This document shows positions 54,787 through 63,953 of a stretch of 64,000 nucleotides of DNA, in pieces. Source of the DNA: Limosilactobacillus fastidiosus (lineage in GTDB: Bacteria > Bacillota > Bacilli > Lactobacillales > Lactobacillaceae). The translations under genes were made by a program, and so were the position numbers. The stretch spans positions 48,344 to 112,343 of the forward strand of contig NZ_JACIUZ010000025.1 in the NCBI RefSeq assembly GCF_014145505.1. Direction: 5' to 3'. How positions within the stretch are numbered: the stretch's first letter is position 1; each line of letters starts with the position of its first letter. The notes beneath the pieces are model-generated. The model was not told the DNA's origin, did no database searches, and saw only the letters and a program-made list of their open reading frames with translations.

Positions 54787-57666
54787 CTAGCTTTCGTTAT
54801 TTGTCCGCTGCTTTTTTAAAAAAATTTTGGTAATTTCCACTACTTTAGCCGTTGATAATTCCTCTACTGGCAATTCTTTAGGAAGATTCTTCAACATTGA
54901 ATATCCGTATCGCCGAGTACTAATCCGTGAATCAAGAATTACTCCCACTCCAAAGTCTTCAGGGGTCCGCAATAAGCGACCGACTCCTTGTTGAAGTTTC
55001 ATTGTTGCTTTAGGAAGTGAAGAATGATAGAAAGGATTTTTACCTTCACGTTTCAGCAGGTCATTATAAGCCCGATTCATAATCTCATCTGGTGAATCAA
55101 ACGGTAAACGAGTAACAATCAATAATTCTAACGCGTTTTTAGGTAAATCAATTCCTTCCCAAAAACTAGACGCACCAAGTAAGATTGAACTTGTTCCACT
55201 TGCAAACTGTTTTAAAAGTTTTTCTCGGCGACCGGTAATTCCCTGGGCCAAAATATCGCGTTGATCAAATAGGTCCGTTTCTTTAAGTTGACTGTAAACC
55301 TGTTCAATCGTTACCAGTGAATTAAAAAGAATCATCGTTTGACATTCGTTATCTTTGCATAAATCGTAAATAGTCTGGGCAAGATAATGAATATATTCTT
55401 CATTATTGGTGCGGTTAGGGGCAGGCGCATCCTTAGCAATCAATAGTTTTGCCCTTTCTGCATAGTTAAATGGCGAAGCAAACCGCTTTTGAAGTGTTCG
55501 TGATCTTTCTAAATCTAATTGTTCGTACAAGTAATTCGAACGACTTGAAGTGAAGAGGGTCGCGCCAACGAATAATGGTTGAGCAAAGTATGGATAAACG
55601 TTTTCCGTTAAAAAGTGGTTAACAGCCAAAAGACCACCACTTAGCTTCATTGAGCTATGTTCAGAAGATTGCTGAACAGTAAGCCAAAAAGCAGCTGAAC
55701 TCCCCCGTTCTTCAAGAGTCTCAATAAACTGATGAAGCTTATTATCAGCATCAGCAAGGACAACCCATTGACTTTGAAACTGACTCATTAAATATCGATC
55801 ACTAAAGAGCCACCGATCTGCCTGCTGTTCAAAAAGATGTCGCAACGCTACAAAGTGAAGTTGGACGCTTGCTAAGGCCTGTTCCAATTGCATTATCGGC
55901 TTACTAGTTGGCGTTAATAATGATAAGAGTTGTTCGTTATCTAATGGTCGCTCAATTAATTCATTAGGGTTACCTTGGATATTAAGCATAAATTGACGGT
56001 ATAACGCTTGTTGAAAAGCATCATTGGCCTCATTCAAGGCGCGTAAATCACCCTTTAATAATTCAACATTATATGAGCCAAGAGCATCCTCTTCAAAAAT
56101 ATTTGCCAGATTACGTTCTTGATTATTACTAACCAAATTCTCCAAAACGTGGATTGCAGTTCGGATACTTTGGAAATCAAGAGTCTGACGCGAACGACGA
56201 AGAATACTTTCACTTAAATGCTGAGCTTCGTCAACTACTAAATAAGGTCGGCGAGTACCATCACCTAACTCTTGAGCATGATCAACTAAGTAGGAATGAT
56301 TAGTAATAATTACATTTGCCGTATGCAATTGTTTTTGCCGACGAATTAAGAAGTCATCCTTATAAAACTCATTATCCTCACGCAGGGTTTTTACCCCTTG
56401 ATGACGGATTTCAGCAAAATAAGGTGAGCGTTGAGCATTTAAATTAAGTTCATCTAGATCACCGGTAGTCGTCCCTAACAACCATACAAGAATCTTTGCC
56501 TTGATCAACTGAACATAGTCAGAATCTTCAATGATACTTAGTGAATGGACAAATTTAGCAAGATCAAGGTAATGAGAATTCCCCTTCACTACGACCCCGT
56601 TTAATTCAAAAGGAAGGAGAGCATTTAGCTGTTTCATTGTTTGCTGAGCGATTTGTTGCTGCAAGAGATTAGTAGCAGTACTTACAACAATTTTTTTATT
56701 AGGGTATGCCGCATAAGCTAACGGAAGAAGGTAACCAAGTGTTTTTCCGGTTCCGGTACCAGCTTCAACAATCATTGACTTAGGTTCATCATGAGTATAA
56801 TTATTATAAATACTGTTCATCATCTTCGACTGAGCCGACCGAAATTCCAACATTTCTCCATACAATTTTAGCTTAGCCCGTTTAGTTGATGGATAACGAA
56901 CATTCACGATTTTACCTTGACTCGTTGCAGGACGAACTTTATGAAGAACGATTCCATGACTAACATATAAATTGTCAGATAATGGCAACGGACTTGTTAC
57001 CCGTCGCTCTAGCTCCTTATTGAGGATCATCGTTGTTTGCTGTGGTAAATTTAATTTGAGTTCAACAAGCTTTTCCAGAGTTAAAGTTGGTAATTCTCGT
57101 AGTCGTTTTGCAAGGTTAACTAATAAGTGGGCGGTAGCCTCAGCATCTGAAACTGCACTATGAGGATGATCGTGCTCAATAGATAATGAATTAGTCAGAT
57201 CTCGCAAACGGTAGCTCTTTGCAGTAGGCATAAGAATTTGACTCAAAGTTACCGTGTCAATCGCTTCACTCGATAAGGAAGGATATCCGGCCCGTTCTAA
57301 TTCAGCATTCAAAAATGGAAAATCAAAATTAACATTATGGGCAACAAAAATCGTGCCACTTAGAAGACTATATAGTGTTCCGGCAACATCATCAAAAAGT
57401 GGGGCATGTCGGACATCACTATTCTTGATTCCCGTTAATTGGGTAATCTGGCGTGGAATGGTTGTCTGCGGATTAATTTTAGTTTCAAAATGATTAATGA
57501 TTTCGTCATCTTGAACAAGGACGCAACCAATCTGGATAATTCGGTCGCCATGATTAACGCTTGTCCCGGTTGTTTCCAAATCAACGACTGAGTATATTGG
57601 GCCGCGACTCTTTTTCCCTTTTTGCCGGCGTTTTATCGTTGTTGACAAAATATCACCATGTTTCAT
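54787..57666 (-). CDS. dinG: DinG-family helicase with N-terminal exonuclease domain
   Basis: This large protein (up to 959 residues) has an N-terminal DEDD 3'-5' exonuclease domain (YSVVDLETTGTS near 25-36; AHNVNFDFPFL; HSAVSDAEAT). An XPD-like SF2 helicase follows, with Walker A EAGTGTGKTLGY (about 300-311), VVDEAQHL and C-terminal GVGRLLRTPEDFG. No Fe-S cysteine cluster is evident, as in Firmicutes DinG, where the protein acts mainly as an exonuclease. The exact start is uncertain: the ATG at 57666 has no clear ribosome-binding site. Confidence 0.92.
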   Translation of the reverse strand: MKHGDILSTTIKRRQKGKKSRGPIYSVVDLETTGTSVNHGDRIIQIGCVLVQDDEIINHFETKINPQTTIPRQITQLTGIKNSDVRHAPLFDDVAGTLYSLLSGTIFVAHNVNFDFPFLNAELERAGYPSLSSEAIDTVTLSQILMPTAKSYRLRDLTNSLSIEHDHPHSAVSDAEATAHLLVNLAKRLRELPTLTLEKLVELKLNLPQQTTMILNKELERRVTSPLPLSDNLYVSHGIVLHKVRPATSQGKIVNVRYPSTKRAKLKLYGEMLEFRSAQSKMMNSIYNNYTHDEPKSMIVEAGTGTGKTLGYLLPLAYAAYPNKKIVVSTATNLLQQQIAQQTMKQLNALLPFELNGVVVKGNSHYLDLAKFVHSLSIIEDSDYVQLIKAKILVWLLGTTTGDLDELNLNAQRSPYFAEIRHQGVKTLREDNEFYKDDFLIRRQKQLHTANVIITNHSYLVDHAQELGDGTRRPYLVVDEAQHLSESILRRSRQTLDFQSIRTAIHVLENLVSNNQERNLANIFEEDALGSYNVELLKGDLRALNEANDAFQQALYRQFMLNIQGNPNELIERPLDNEQLLSLLTPTSKPIMQLEQALASVQLHFVALRHLFEQQADRWLFSDRYLMSQFQSQWVVLADADNKLHQFIETLEERGSSAAFWLTVQQSSEHSSMKLSGGLLAVNHFLTENVYPYFAQPLFVGATLFTSSRSNYLYEQLDLERSRTLQKRFASPFNYAERAKLLIAKDAPAPNRTNNEEYIHYLAQTIYDLCKDNECQTMILFNSLVTIEQVYSQLKETDLFDQRDILAQGITGRREKLLKQFASGTSSILLGASSFWEGIDLPKNALELLIVTRLPFDSPDEIMNRAYNDLLKREGKNPFYHSSLPKATMKLQQGVGRLLRTPEDFGVGVILDSRISTRRYGYSMLKNLPKELPVEELSTAKVVEITKIFLKKQRTNNES

Positions 57667-57685
57667 TATTATTCGATCAAAGTTC

Positions 57686-57726
57686 TGTTACTATGATACA
57701 CCATTCGTTTTTTAAATTATAGTAAC
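57686..57726. other. Inverted repeat upstream of dinG
   Basis: TGTTACTAT (57686-57694) and ATAGTAACA (57718-57726) form a perfect 9-bp inverted repeat with centres 32 bases apart. It lies in the dinG-mvk divergent region and could be an operator pair or hairpin in the dinG leader. It does not fit the LexA box. Confidence 0.4.
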
Positions 57727-57741
57727 AATTGCCGCAGTCCT

Positions 57742-57770
57742 TTGGCAAATCAATAAATTTACGCTATTAT
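57742..57770 (+). promoter_or_regulatory. Promoter of the mevalonate operon
   Basis: TTGGCA (57742-57747) and TATTAT (57765-57770) with 17-base spacing, 36 bases ahead of the mvk GTG. Confidence 0.75.
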
Positions 57771-57806
57771 TAATAATGGTATTTTACGAAGAAAGTAGGT
57801 TTTGAT

Positions 57807-58757
57807 GTGAAAGAACAAGGAATCGGTCACAGTCATGCCAAAATAATCCTAATGGGTGAGCATAGCGTTGTCTACGGTGAGCCAGCAATTGCCCTCCCCC
57901 TCCCTGATATTACACTAACGGTAACAATTGATCGCGTTGATAAAGGAGGGCACCAAATTAAAAGCCGTTATTTTACAGGACCATTAAACAAATTACCGAA
58001 AAAAATGGCAGGAGTTCAACGATTGATTACTTCACTAATGCATCGTTTTAATGGTGATAGCGATCAATGGGTAATAACAATTAAAAGCCAATTACCGGCA
58101 GAACGAGGTATGGGATCATCTGCAGCCACAGCGGTCGCAATCGTTCGGGCCTTTTTTGATTTGTATGAAGAACATTTAAACCGTGAATTACTGTTACAGC
58201 TTGCTGACATTGAAGAAGAAGTGACTCACCGCAGTCCTTCCGGATTAGATGCTGCCACCGTCAGTTCCACCTCCCCACTCTATTTTATTAAGGGAAAAGA
58301 ACGCAACGACTTCAAAATGAACCTCCACGCGACTATGGTAATCGCTGATACAGGAATTAAGGGGGCAACTAAAGAAGCAATTGCCGCTGTTAAAAATGAA
58401 TTAAGGACTAATCACAATGACGCGCAAGCTCATATTAACCACCTCGGTAAATTGGTTAATTTAACAAGAGATTATCTAAAAAACGACGACAGTACAAATT
58501 TAGGAATTGCCTTAAATAGTGCCCAATTTGATTTGAGGGCATTGAAAGTAAGTGAACCACATCTTGAGCGTTTAATCGTTACTGCTAATCATAATGGCGC
58601 ATTAGGAGCCAAACTAACAGGTGGTGGCCGCGGTGGCTGTATGTTTGCAATTACTAAGACTGCTCTTGGTGCCCGAAAATTAGCAAGCATTTTAAAAGAT
58701 AATGGTGCTCAACGAGTATGGCTACAACCACTTGGGGATACGGAGGAAAGTAATTAA
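57807..58757 (+). CDS. mvk: Mevalonate kinase
   Basis: This 316-residue GHMP kinase phosphorylates mevalonate. The GHMP motifs are ILMGEHSVVYGEPAIALP (about 12-29), RGMGSSAATAVAIVRAF (about 93-109) and KLTGGGRGGCMFA near the C-terminus. The start is GTG at 57807; the overlapping ATG two bases before is out of frame. Its stop overlaps mvaD by one base. Confidence 0.96.
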   Translation: MKEQGIGHSHAKIILMGEHSVVYGEPAIALPLPDITLTVTIDRVDKGGHQIKSRYFTGPLNKLPKKMAGVQRLITSLMHRFNGDSDQWVITIKSQLPAERGMGSSAATAVAIVRAFFDLYEEHLNRELLLQLADIEEEVTHRSPSGLDAATVSSTSPLYFIKGKERNDFKMNLHATMVIADTGIKGATKEAIAAVKNELRTNHNDAQAHINHLGKLVNLTRDYLKNDDSTNLGIALNSAQFDLRALKVSEPHLERLIVTANHNGALGAKLTGGGRGGCMFAITKTALGARKLASILKDNGAQRVWLQPLGDTEESN

Positions 58758-59728
58758 TGATTACGGCGCGTGCACATACTAACATCGCATTAGTTAAATA
58801 TTGGGGGAAAAAGGATCAGAACTTGATTCTTCCGCAAACGGATAGTCTTTCATTGACCTTAAACGAATTTTATGCTGACACCAGTGTCGAGTTTAGGGAT
58901 GACCTAGCTGCGGATCACATTGAAATTGATGATCGTGTAGTTACTGGTCATGCAGCTAACAAAGTCATAAACTTCCTTAACATTATCAGAAAAATGAGTG
59001 GGGAAAAACGCTATGCTAATGTTATTTCTACTAACCACGTTCCCGTTTCAGCCGGATTAGCATCTTCTGCTTCAGCATTTGCAGCACTGGCAACTGCCGC
59101 CAGTAAAGCCGCTGGATTAGACCTTAATCGCCGTGACCTTTCTCGTTTAGCCCGCCAAGGTTCTGGTTCGGCCACGCGATCCATTTACGGGGGTCTTGTT
59201 GAGTGGCATCGGGGAACGGATGATCTCACTTCCTTTGCGGAACCAATTATGGAAAAAGTTGATTTTGGAATTGAAATGATTGCCCTCCTCCTTAATACTT
59301 CCAAAAAGAAAGTTTCAAGTCGGCAAGGAATGCAATCAAGTGTTGAAACATCGCCCTATTATCCTGCATGGCATAAAGTAGTTGCTCATGATATGTTGGC
59401 AATGAAAAGAGCTATTAGTAATCAGGACATCGACCAAATTGGTCATATCGCTGAGGAAAATGCCCTACGAATGCACGCACTTACCCTTTCTGCTGATCCC
59501 GGATATACATACTTTAACGGTGAAACTATCCGGGCAATTCAAGCGATCAATGACTTGCGTTCTCAAGGAATTAGTTGTTACTATACTATGGATGCTGGTC
59601 CGAACGTAAAGGTAATTTATAACCGAAAAAATCGTTCAAAAATCATTGACTACTTGGGGAAACTTTTTGGTCAAGAAAAGCTTATTGTGTCAAAACCTGG
59701 ACCAGGGGTAAAAATTATTAATAAATAG
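58757..59728 (+). CDS. mvaD: Diphosphomevalonate decarboxylase
   Basis: This 323-residue GHMP enzyme converts mevalonate diphosphate to IPP with ATP. Diagnostic segments: ALVKYWGKKD (about 11-20), SAGLASSASAFAALATAA (about 96-113), GSGSATRSIYGG and MDAGPNVK (catalytic Asp region). Second gene of mvk-mvaD-mvaK2; a TAATG junction couples it to mvk. Confidence 0.96.
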   Translation: MITARAHTNIALVKYWGKKDQNLILPQTDSLSLTLNEFYADTSVEFRDDLAADHIEIDDRVVTGHAANKVINFLNIIRKMSGEKRYANVISTNHVPVSAGLASSASAFAALATAASKAAGLDLNRRDLSRLARQGSGSATRSIYGGLVEWHRGTDDLTSFAEPIMEKVDFGIEMIALLLNTSKKKVSSRQGMQSSVETSPYYPAWHKVVAHDMLAMKRAISNQDIDQIGHIAEENALRMHALTLSADPGYTYFNGETIRAIQAINDLRSQGISCYYTMDAGPNVKVIYNRKNRSKIIDYLGKLFGQEKLIVSKPGPGVKIINK

Positions 59729-59753
59729 GATTTGATTGAGAGGTTATGTAAGA

Positions 59754-60878
59754 TTGATTACTGAAAAAGCACCGGGCAAACTTTATATTGCCGGTGAATA
59801 TGCTGTTGTTGAAAATGGTTATCCAGCGATATTAGTAGCGTTGGATCAATTTGTTACCTGTTCAATTGAAGAAAGTGAAGCGGAAGTTGGTCGAATTATC
59901 AGTCGTCAATATCATAAGAACGCTTTACAATGGCACCGCCTTGGCGAACAAATGGTTGTCGATAACCGTGACAATCCATTTTCGTATATTCTATCTGCTA
60001 TCAAGGTAACGGAAGAATATGCACGTGCTTTCGCTCGTGAATTACGAATTTTTGATCTTCATATTGATAGTCAACTTGATAGTGAATCTGGAAAGAAGTA
60101 TGGACTTGGTTCCTCGGCTGCCGTTACTGTTGCAACCGTTAAGGCCCTCTGTCGTTTTTATAACCTTCCAGTAACTAAAGATGAGATTTTTAAGTTAGCT
60201 GCCATTGCCCACTTCGAAGTTCAAGGAAACGGTTCACTGGGCGATGTTGCTGCTTCCGTCTACGGTGGTTGGATCGCTTATCATTCATTCGATCGCCAAT
60301 GGCTTGCTCAACAGAGAAAGTATCTTGATTTACGAACCCTTATTGAGCTTCCTTGGCCCGATTTAAAAATTGAGTCATTAAAGGCACCAAGCAACCTCCA
60401 ACTCCTTATCGGCTGGACCGGTAAACCCGCCTCTACTTCACAATTGGTAGATAAAATCTCACTATTTAAGGCTCGCCAGCAAAAGGAATATCATCAATTT
60501 CTAGAAGAAAGTAAGCACTGTATTCAAAGAATGGTTGACGGTTTTCATAATGCCGACTTAGAGGCAATTAAAAATGAAATCCGTTATAATCGAGAATTAC
60601 TAAAACAATTAGGAATTAATTCCGGGGTCCACATTGAAACACCAATTCTTAACAAGCTTTGTCAAATAGCTGAAGATTTTGGTGGTGCGGCCAAAACATC
60701 AGGTGCCGGTGGTGGCGATTGTGGAATTGTCGCGATTGATCGAAATAGCAATTTTAAACAAGTATTAACAGAATGGACAGCCAATAAGATTGAACAGTTA
60801 CCCCTTTCTGTTCACTTTATTGAAAATATTAAGGGTGAAATTAAACATCACCTTATTAAAAAGAACAATAAATACTAA
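59754..60878 (+). CDS. mvaK2: Phosphomevalonate kinase
   Basis: This 374-residue GHMP kinase phosphorylates phosphomevalonate. KAPGKLYIAGEYAVVENGYP (about 4-23), KYGLGSSAAVTVATVKAL (ATP loop) and TSGAGGGDCGIVA near the end are typical. The start TTG at 59754 follows GAGAGGT at a suitable distance; an earlier in-frame TTG at 59736 overlaps no ribosome-binding site. Confidence 0.94.
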   Translation: MITEKAPGKLYIAGEYAVVENGYPAILVALDQFVTCSIEESEAEVGRIISRQYHKNALQWHRLGEQMVVDNRDNPFSYILSAIKVTEEYARAFARELRIFDLHIDSQLDSESGKKYGLGSSAAVTVATVKALCRFYNLPVTKDEIFKLAAIAHFEVQGNGSLGDVAASVYGGWIAYHSFDRQWLAQQRKYLDLRTLIELPWPDLKIESLKAPSNLQLLIGWTGKPASTSQLVDKISLFKARQQKEYHQFLEESKHCIQRMVDGFHNADLEAIKNEIRYNRELLKQLGINSGVHIETPILNKLCQIAEDFGGAAKTSGAGGGDCGIVAIDRNSNFKQVLTEWTANKIEQLPLSVHFIENIKGEIKHHLIKKNNKY

Positions 60879-60925
60879 AAGAGTATGATAATCGATCAAT
60901 CGATCTAAAATCACACTCTTTTACT
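60877..60925 (+). terminator. Terminator between mvaK2 and fni
   Basis: AAAAGAGT-TGAT and ATCA-ACTCTTTT arms (one mismatch) enclose an AATCGATCAATCGAT-type loop. The stem begins at the mvaK2 stop codon, and the T-run is short. fni may therefore be partly separated from the three kinase genes. Confidence 0.7.
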
Positions 60926-60979
60926 TTATAATGGAATTAAATAATTTGTCATCATTTGACGATTCTAAGGAGAACAGTT

Positions 60980-62017
60980 ATGGAATCAAATCATGCCCAA
61001 CGTAAGAATGAACACCTTTCGTTGGCAACTAAACTCTACACTCAGGTTCATACTAATTCACTCGATAATATGCAGATCATCCATCATAGTTTACCAGAAA
61101 TTTCTCTAAAAGAGGTAACAGCAGCCACAAGTTGTGGGAAACTAAAATTCACCTCCCCCTTCTTTATCGAGGCAATGACTGGTGGTAGTCAGAATGCATA
61201 TAAGGTTAATCAGAAACTAGCAATTCTGGCCAAAAAGTACCGACTTGCAATGGCTATTGGTTCAGCTAGCATTACTTTTCATGATCAAGCTGCAAAGAAA
61301 AGTTTCTCCGTAGTTCGAGAAACAAATCCTGATGGCATTATCATTGCTAATTTAAGTGCTAAGGCAAGCTTAGAACAAGCAAAGGCTGTTATTGAATTAC
61401 TAAACGCTAACGCCTTAGAGCTCCATATTAATACTACTCAGGAACTAATTATGAGTGACGGTGATCGTGATTTTCACTGGCTAGCAAACATTGAATCATT
61501 GATTAACCATCTCGATGTCCCAATAATTGTAAAAGAGGTTGGTTTTGGAATGGATGCTACAACAATTAATCAGCTCCAATCAATCGGCGTCCAGTTAATT
61601 AATATTAGCGGTCGCGGCGGTACCAATTTCGCGGTAATTGAAGATCATCGAAATCATCTTACTAATTTCGATTTTCTCAATGATTGGGGACAAACAACAT
61701 TAGAATCATTACTTGAGGCTCGTAAAGTACGTAAAAAAACTACCCAAATTATTGCCTCCGGTGGTATCTGCTCACCACTCGACGTCGTTAAAGCAGGAAT
61801 TCTTGGTGCAAATGCCGTTGGGGTAGCTGGATACTTTCTTAATCACCTTATTCGTGACGGCTTCGACGCCCTTGATAAGGAGATCAATAATTGGCAGGTT
61901 ACTCTTCCTCGACTTCTTGCTCTCCTTGGCTGTAGATCGTTTAATGAATTAGCCTCAATTGATTTTGTTTTACATGGCAAAGAGTTAGAATATGCTCAAC
62001 AACGTCATTTAATTTAA
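60980..62017 (+). CDS. fni: Type 2 isopentenyl-diphosphate isomerase
   Basis: This 345-residue FMN- and NADPH-dependent enzyme interconverts IPP and DMAPP. Family motifs: FFIEAMTGGSQNAYKVNQKL (about 64-83), AIGSAS, LHINTTQEL, VIVKEVGFGM-like (IIVKEVGFGMD), SGRGGTNFA and ASGGICSPLDVVKA. The ATG at 60980 follows AAGGAGA; a longer frame is rejected. It completes the local mevalonate-to-DMAPP segment. Confidence 0.96.
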   Translation: MESNHAQRKNEHLSLATKLYTQVHTNSLDNMQIIHHSLPEISLKEVTAATSCGKLKFTSPFFIEAMTGGSQNAYKVNQKLAILAKKYRLAMAIGSASITFHDQAAKKSFSVVRETNPDGIIIANLSAKASLEQAKAVIELLNANALELHINTTQELIMSDGDRDFHWLANIESLINHLDVPIIVKEVGFGMDATTINQLQSIGVQLINISGRGGTNFAVIEDHRNHLTNFDFLNDWGQTTLESLLEARKVRKKTTQIIASGGICSPLDVVKAGILGANAVGVAGYFLNHLIRDGFDALDKEINNWQVTLPRLLALLGCRSFNELASIDFVLHGKELEYAQQRHLI

Positions 62018-62031
62018 GGAGGTCTTTGATT

Positions 62032-62520
62032 ATGAAGCAAAAAATTAATTGGCCAGTTACTATTGCAGCTGGTGTTGCCGGTGGGATAATAGGTGGGCTT
62101 GTTAAGCTCGGCTGGGAAAATATTTTACCACCCCGGACACCGGAAAGAGATCAAACTAATCCACCACAAAAGCTTCTTCAACAGTTAGGGATTCCCGCGA
62201 AGATAACCCATTCAACGTACACCTACTCCGGTCATCAATTACCATGGGTAAGTTATTTAGTTCACTTCGGTTTTTCAACTGGATTTGGAGTTACATATAG
62301 TCTTGCCGGTCAACTTTTACCATGGCTTAAATTCGGTCATGGAGTCCCATTTGGGATTGCCGTTTGGAATGCGTTCCATGTTGAATTAATGCCCGCTTTA
62401 GGAACCGTTCCCGCAGCAAAAGATCAACCATTGGAAGAACATATTTCTGAAATTCTAGGGCATGCTGTTTGGATGTGGACAATTGACGAAATTATCCGCG
62501 GTATTAATAGTGAAAACTAA
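62032..62520 (+). CDS. YagU family membrane protein (DUF1440)
   Basis: A 162-residue inner membrane protein with helices near 7-25, 66-88, 95-112 and 136-152. A His-rich, Trp-containing centre (VAVWNAFHVELMPALG-like: IAVWNAFHVELMPALG, about 104-120) and HISEILGHAVWMW match YagU/DUF1440, a family linked to acid tolerance in E. coli. The ATG at 62032 follows AAGGAGG; it is 14 bases after fni and likely co-transcribed. Role in lactobacilli is unproven. Confidence 0.85.
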   Translation: MKQKINWPVTIAAGVAGGIIGGLVKLGWENILPPRTPERDQTNPPQKLLQQLGIPAKITHSTYTYSGHQLPWVSYLVHFGFSTGFGVTYSLAGQLLPWLKFGHGVPFGIAVWNAFHVELMPALGTVPAAKDQPLEEHISEILGHAVWMWTIDEIIRGINSEN

Positions 62521-62717
62521 CAGGAAAATTAAACTACCCTATTTTCATTTAACTTTTTTAATGATCCTCTCTACTTAGCTACGAAGATGCCAAAGAGCAT
62601 GCTTTAAAATGTCTTTCTCTTCCTGCCTCTCACAATTCAGCAACTCAAAAAGAAGGGTATCCGTCAACTGGTATTGATGGATATCGATGCCACTCACAGA
62701 AATGTGGGTGGTATTTT
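62521..62717. other. Junction region between the YagU gene and the IS element
   Basis: This gap contains no clear gene. GCCACTCAC and GTGGGTGGT (62689-62711) form a stem followed by ATTTTTT, a plus-strand terminator just outside the transposase stop codon, as often found at IS ends. The sequence from about 62655 (GGGTATCCGTCAACTGG) may be the IS terminal inverted repeat, but the other end lies beyond the window, so the boundary is unproven. Confidence 0.4.
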
Positions 62718-63953
62718 TTATGCAAATAGACAATCAATTCTTAAAAAGAAAAAGTTTTGATTGGCAAACCCATAACAGGTTCGTTTAAGAGTTTTAATTT
62801 TCCGATTAATTCCTTCTAATGGACCGTTCGAAAATTCATACTTGGTGCTGTTAATTACTGCTTGTTGGTTCTTCCTAAAGGTTCTGATCGTAGTATCCAT
62901 TTCAGTATTAGTAGTCTGGTAATTTTGTAAAACCGCTTGAAGAAGTTTGGGATCACGCTCCTGAAGGGCTTGAGTAATTGCTTGATATGTTTGGTAAACG
63001 ACCTTAAAGTCAGTGAATTTACTGGTGATTAAGTCAACAGCGTTTTGTTTCGTCATATATTCATTTATCCCCCGGAGATAAACAGGCTTTTCGGGGTGAA
63101 GTTCGGTCTGCTTAAGATGAAATAAGCGCCATTGGTTTTTCATAATCTTATATTCACGACTGTGTTTATCTAAGAACTTAAGAATATTAAGTCGACAGTT
63201 ATCTAAAGCTCGACCGGCCAATTGGACAATATGAAAACGATCAATAATGATTTGGGCATTCGGAAATAGACGGTAAATAAAGCTCTGGTATTGTGCATTG
63301 AGGTCGATAACGACCGATTCTACCCGAGCTCGTTCGGCTTGACTATAACGATTTTCAAAGTAATCAATAATCGATGGTGAAAGCCGATTGTGAAGTTTAA
63401 CCACTAGTTGGTGACTTTCACTGTCACAACAAATAAATGACATGATGGACTTAGTTGAACGAAACTCATCAAAGCAGAGGTGTTTAGGAAGAACGGCCAT
63501 CCGATAATGCGGTTTAACGCGTTCGATAGTCGTCCGCCGAACACTGCTGGGCGAGCAATGACAAAGGCGAGCGATTAGCTCGCCATTCATACCTTCATGA
63601 ACAAATAGCATAATTTGACTTTTGAGTTTTCGAGTAAGGGTCTGATTGGGCTTAGTTAAATCTGTTGTCGCACCGAAGGTTGTTTGGCAATTGGAACAGT
63701 AATAACGTTGCTTAGCCAGGATCATTTCATACCGCATGCCATTAAGACTCGCTAAGCGAAGATGAGTTTTGCGAAAGCCATTTTTGACCACAGTTTCAAA
63801 TCCACAATTTTTACAGCGCGCCACCGGATAAGATAAGGAAGCATGGATTACTTTAAGCTGCTCATTGTTTTTCGAGGTTGTTTCAACATTAAGAACTTTA
63901 ATGTTTCGGTCTTCAATTCCGAGGAGATTTAGGATAGAATTATTTAGGGACAT
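62718..63953 (-). CDS. ISL3 family transposase
   Basis: A complete 411-residue transposase. The N-terminal zinc-ribbon (CKNCGFETVVKNGFRK then YYCSNCQTTF, about residues 36-93), a helix-turn-helix (GMNGELIARLCHCSPSSVRR) and the DDE catalytic core are present: Asp in CFDEFRST, Asp in VVIDLNAQY with DRFHIV, and Glu in GPLEGINRKIKTLKR. It has no frameshift or stop, so the element may still be mobile. It is placed opposite in direction to the upstream mevalonate genes. Confidence 0.93.
   Translation of the reverse strand: MSLNNSILNLLGIEDRNIKVLNVETTSKNNEQLKVIHASLSYPVARCKNCGFETVVKNGFRKTHLRLASLNGMRYEMILAKQRYYCSNCQTTFGATTDLTKPNQTLTRKLKSQIMLFVHEGMNGELIARLCHCSPSSVRRTTIERVKPHYRMAVLPKHLCFDEFRSTKSIMSFICCDSESHQLVVKLHNRLSPSIIDYFENRYSQAERARVESVVIDLNAQYQSFIYRLFPNAQIIIDRFHIVQLAGRALDNCRLNILKFLDKHSREYKIMKNQWRLFHLKQTELHPEKPVYLRGINEYMTKQNAVDLITSKFTDFKVVYQTYQAITQALQERDPKLLQAVLQNYQTTNTEMDTTIRTFRKNQQAVINSTKYEFSNGPLEGINRKIKTLKRTCYGFANQNFFFLRIDCLFA

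Noticed and set aside
57667..57806. LexA (SOS) box controlling dinG
   Set aside because: No CGAAC-N4-GTTCG-type sequence is present in the promoter region.
62562..62729. Plus-strand open frame reading ...GYRCHSQKCGWYFLCK, looking like a zinc-ribbon fragment
   Set aside because: No start codon or ribosome-binding site. It overlaps the IS end and its hairpin, so it is most likely chance or a very old remnant.
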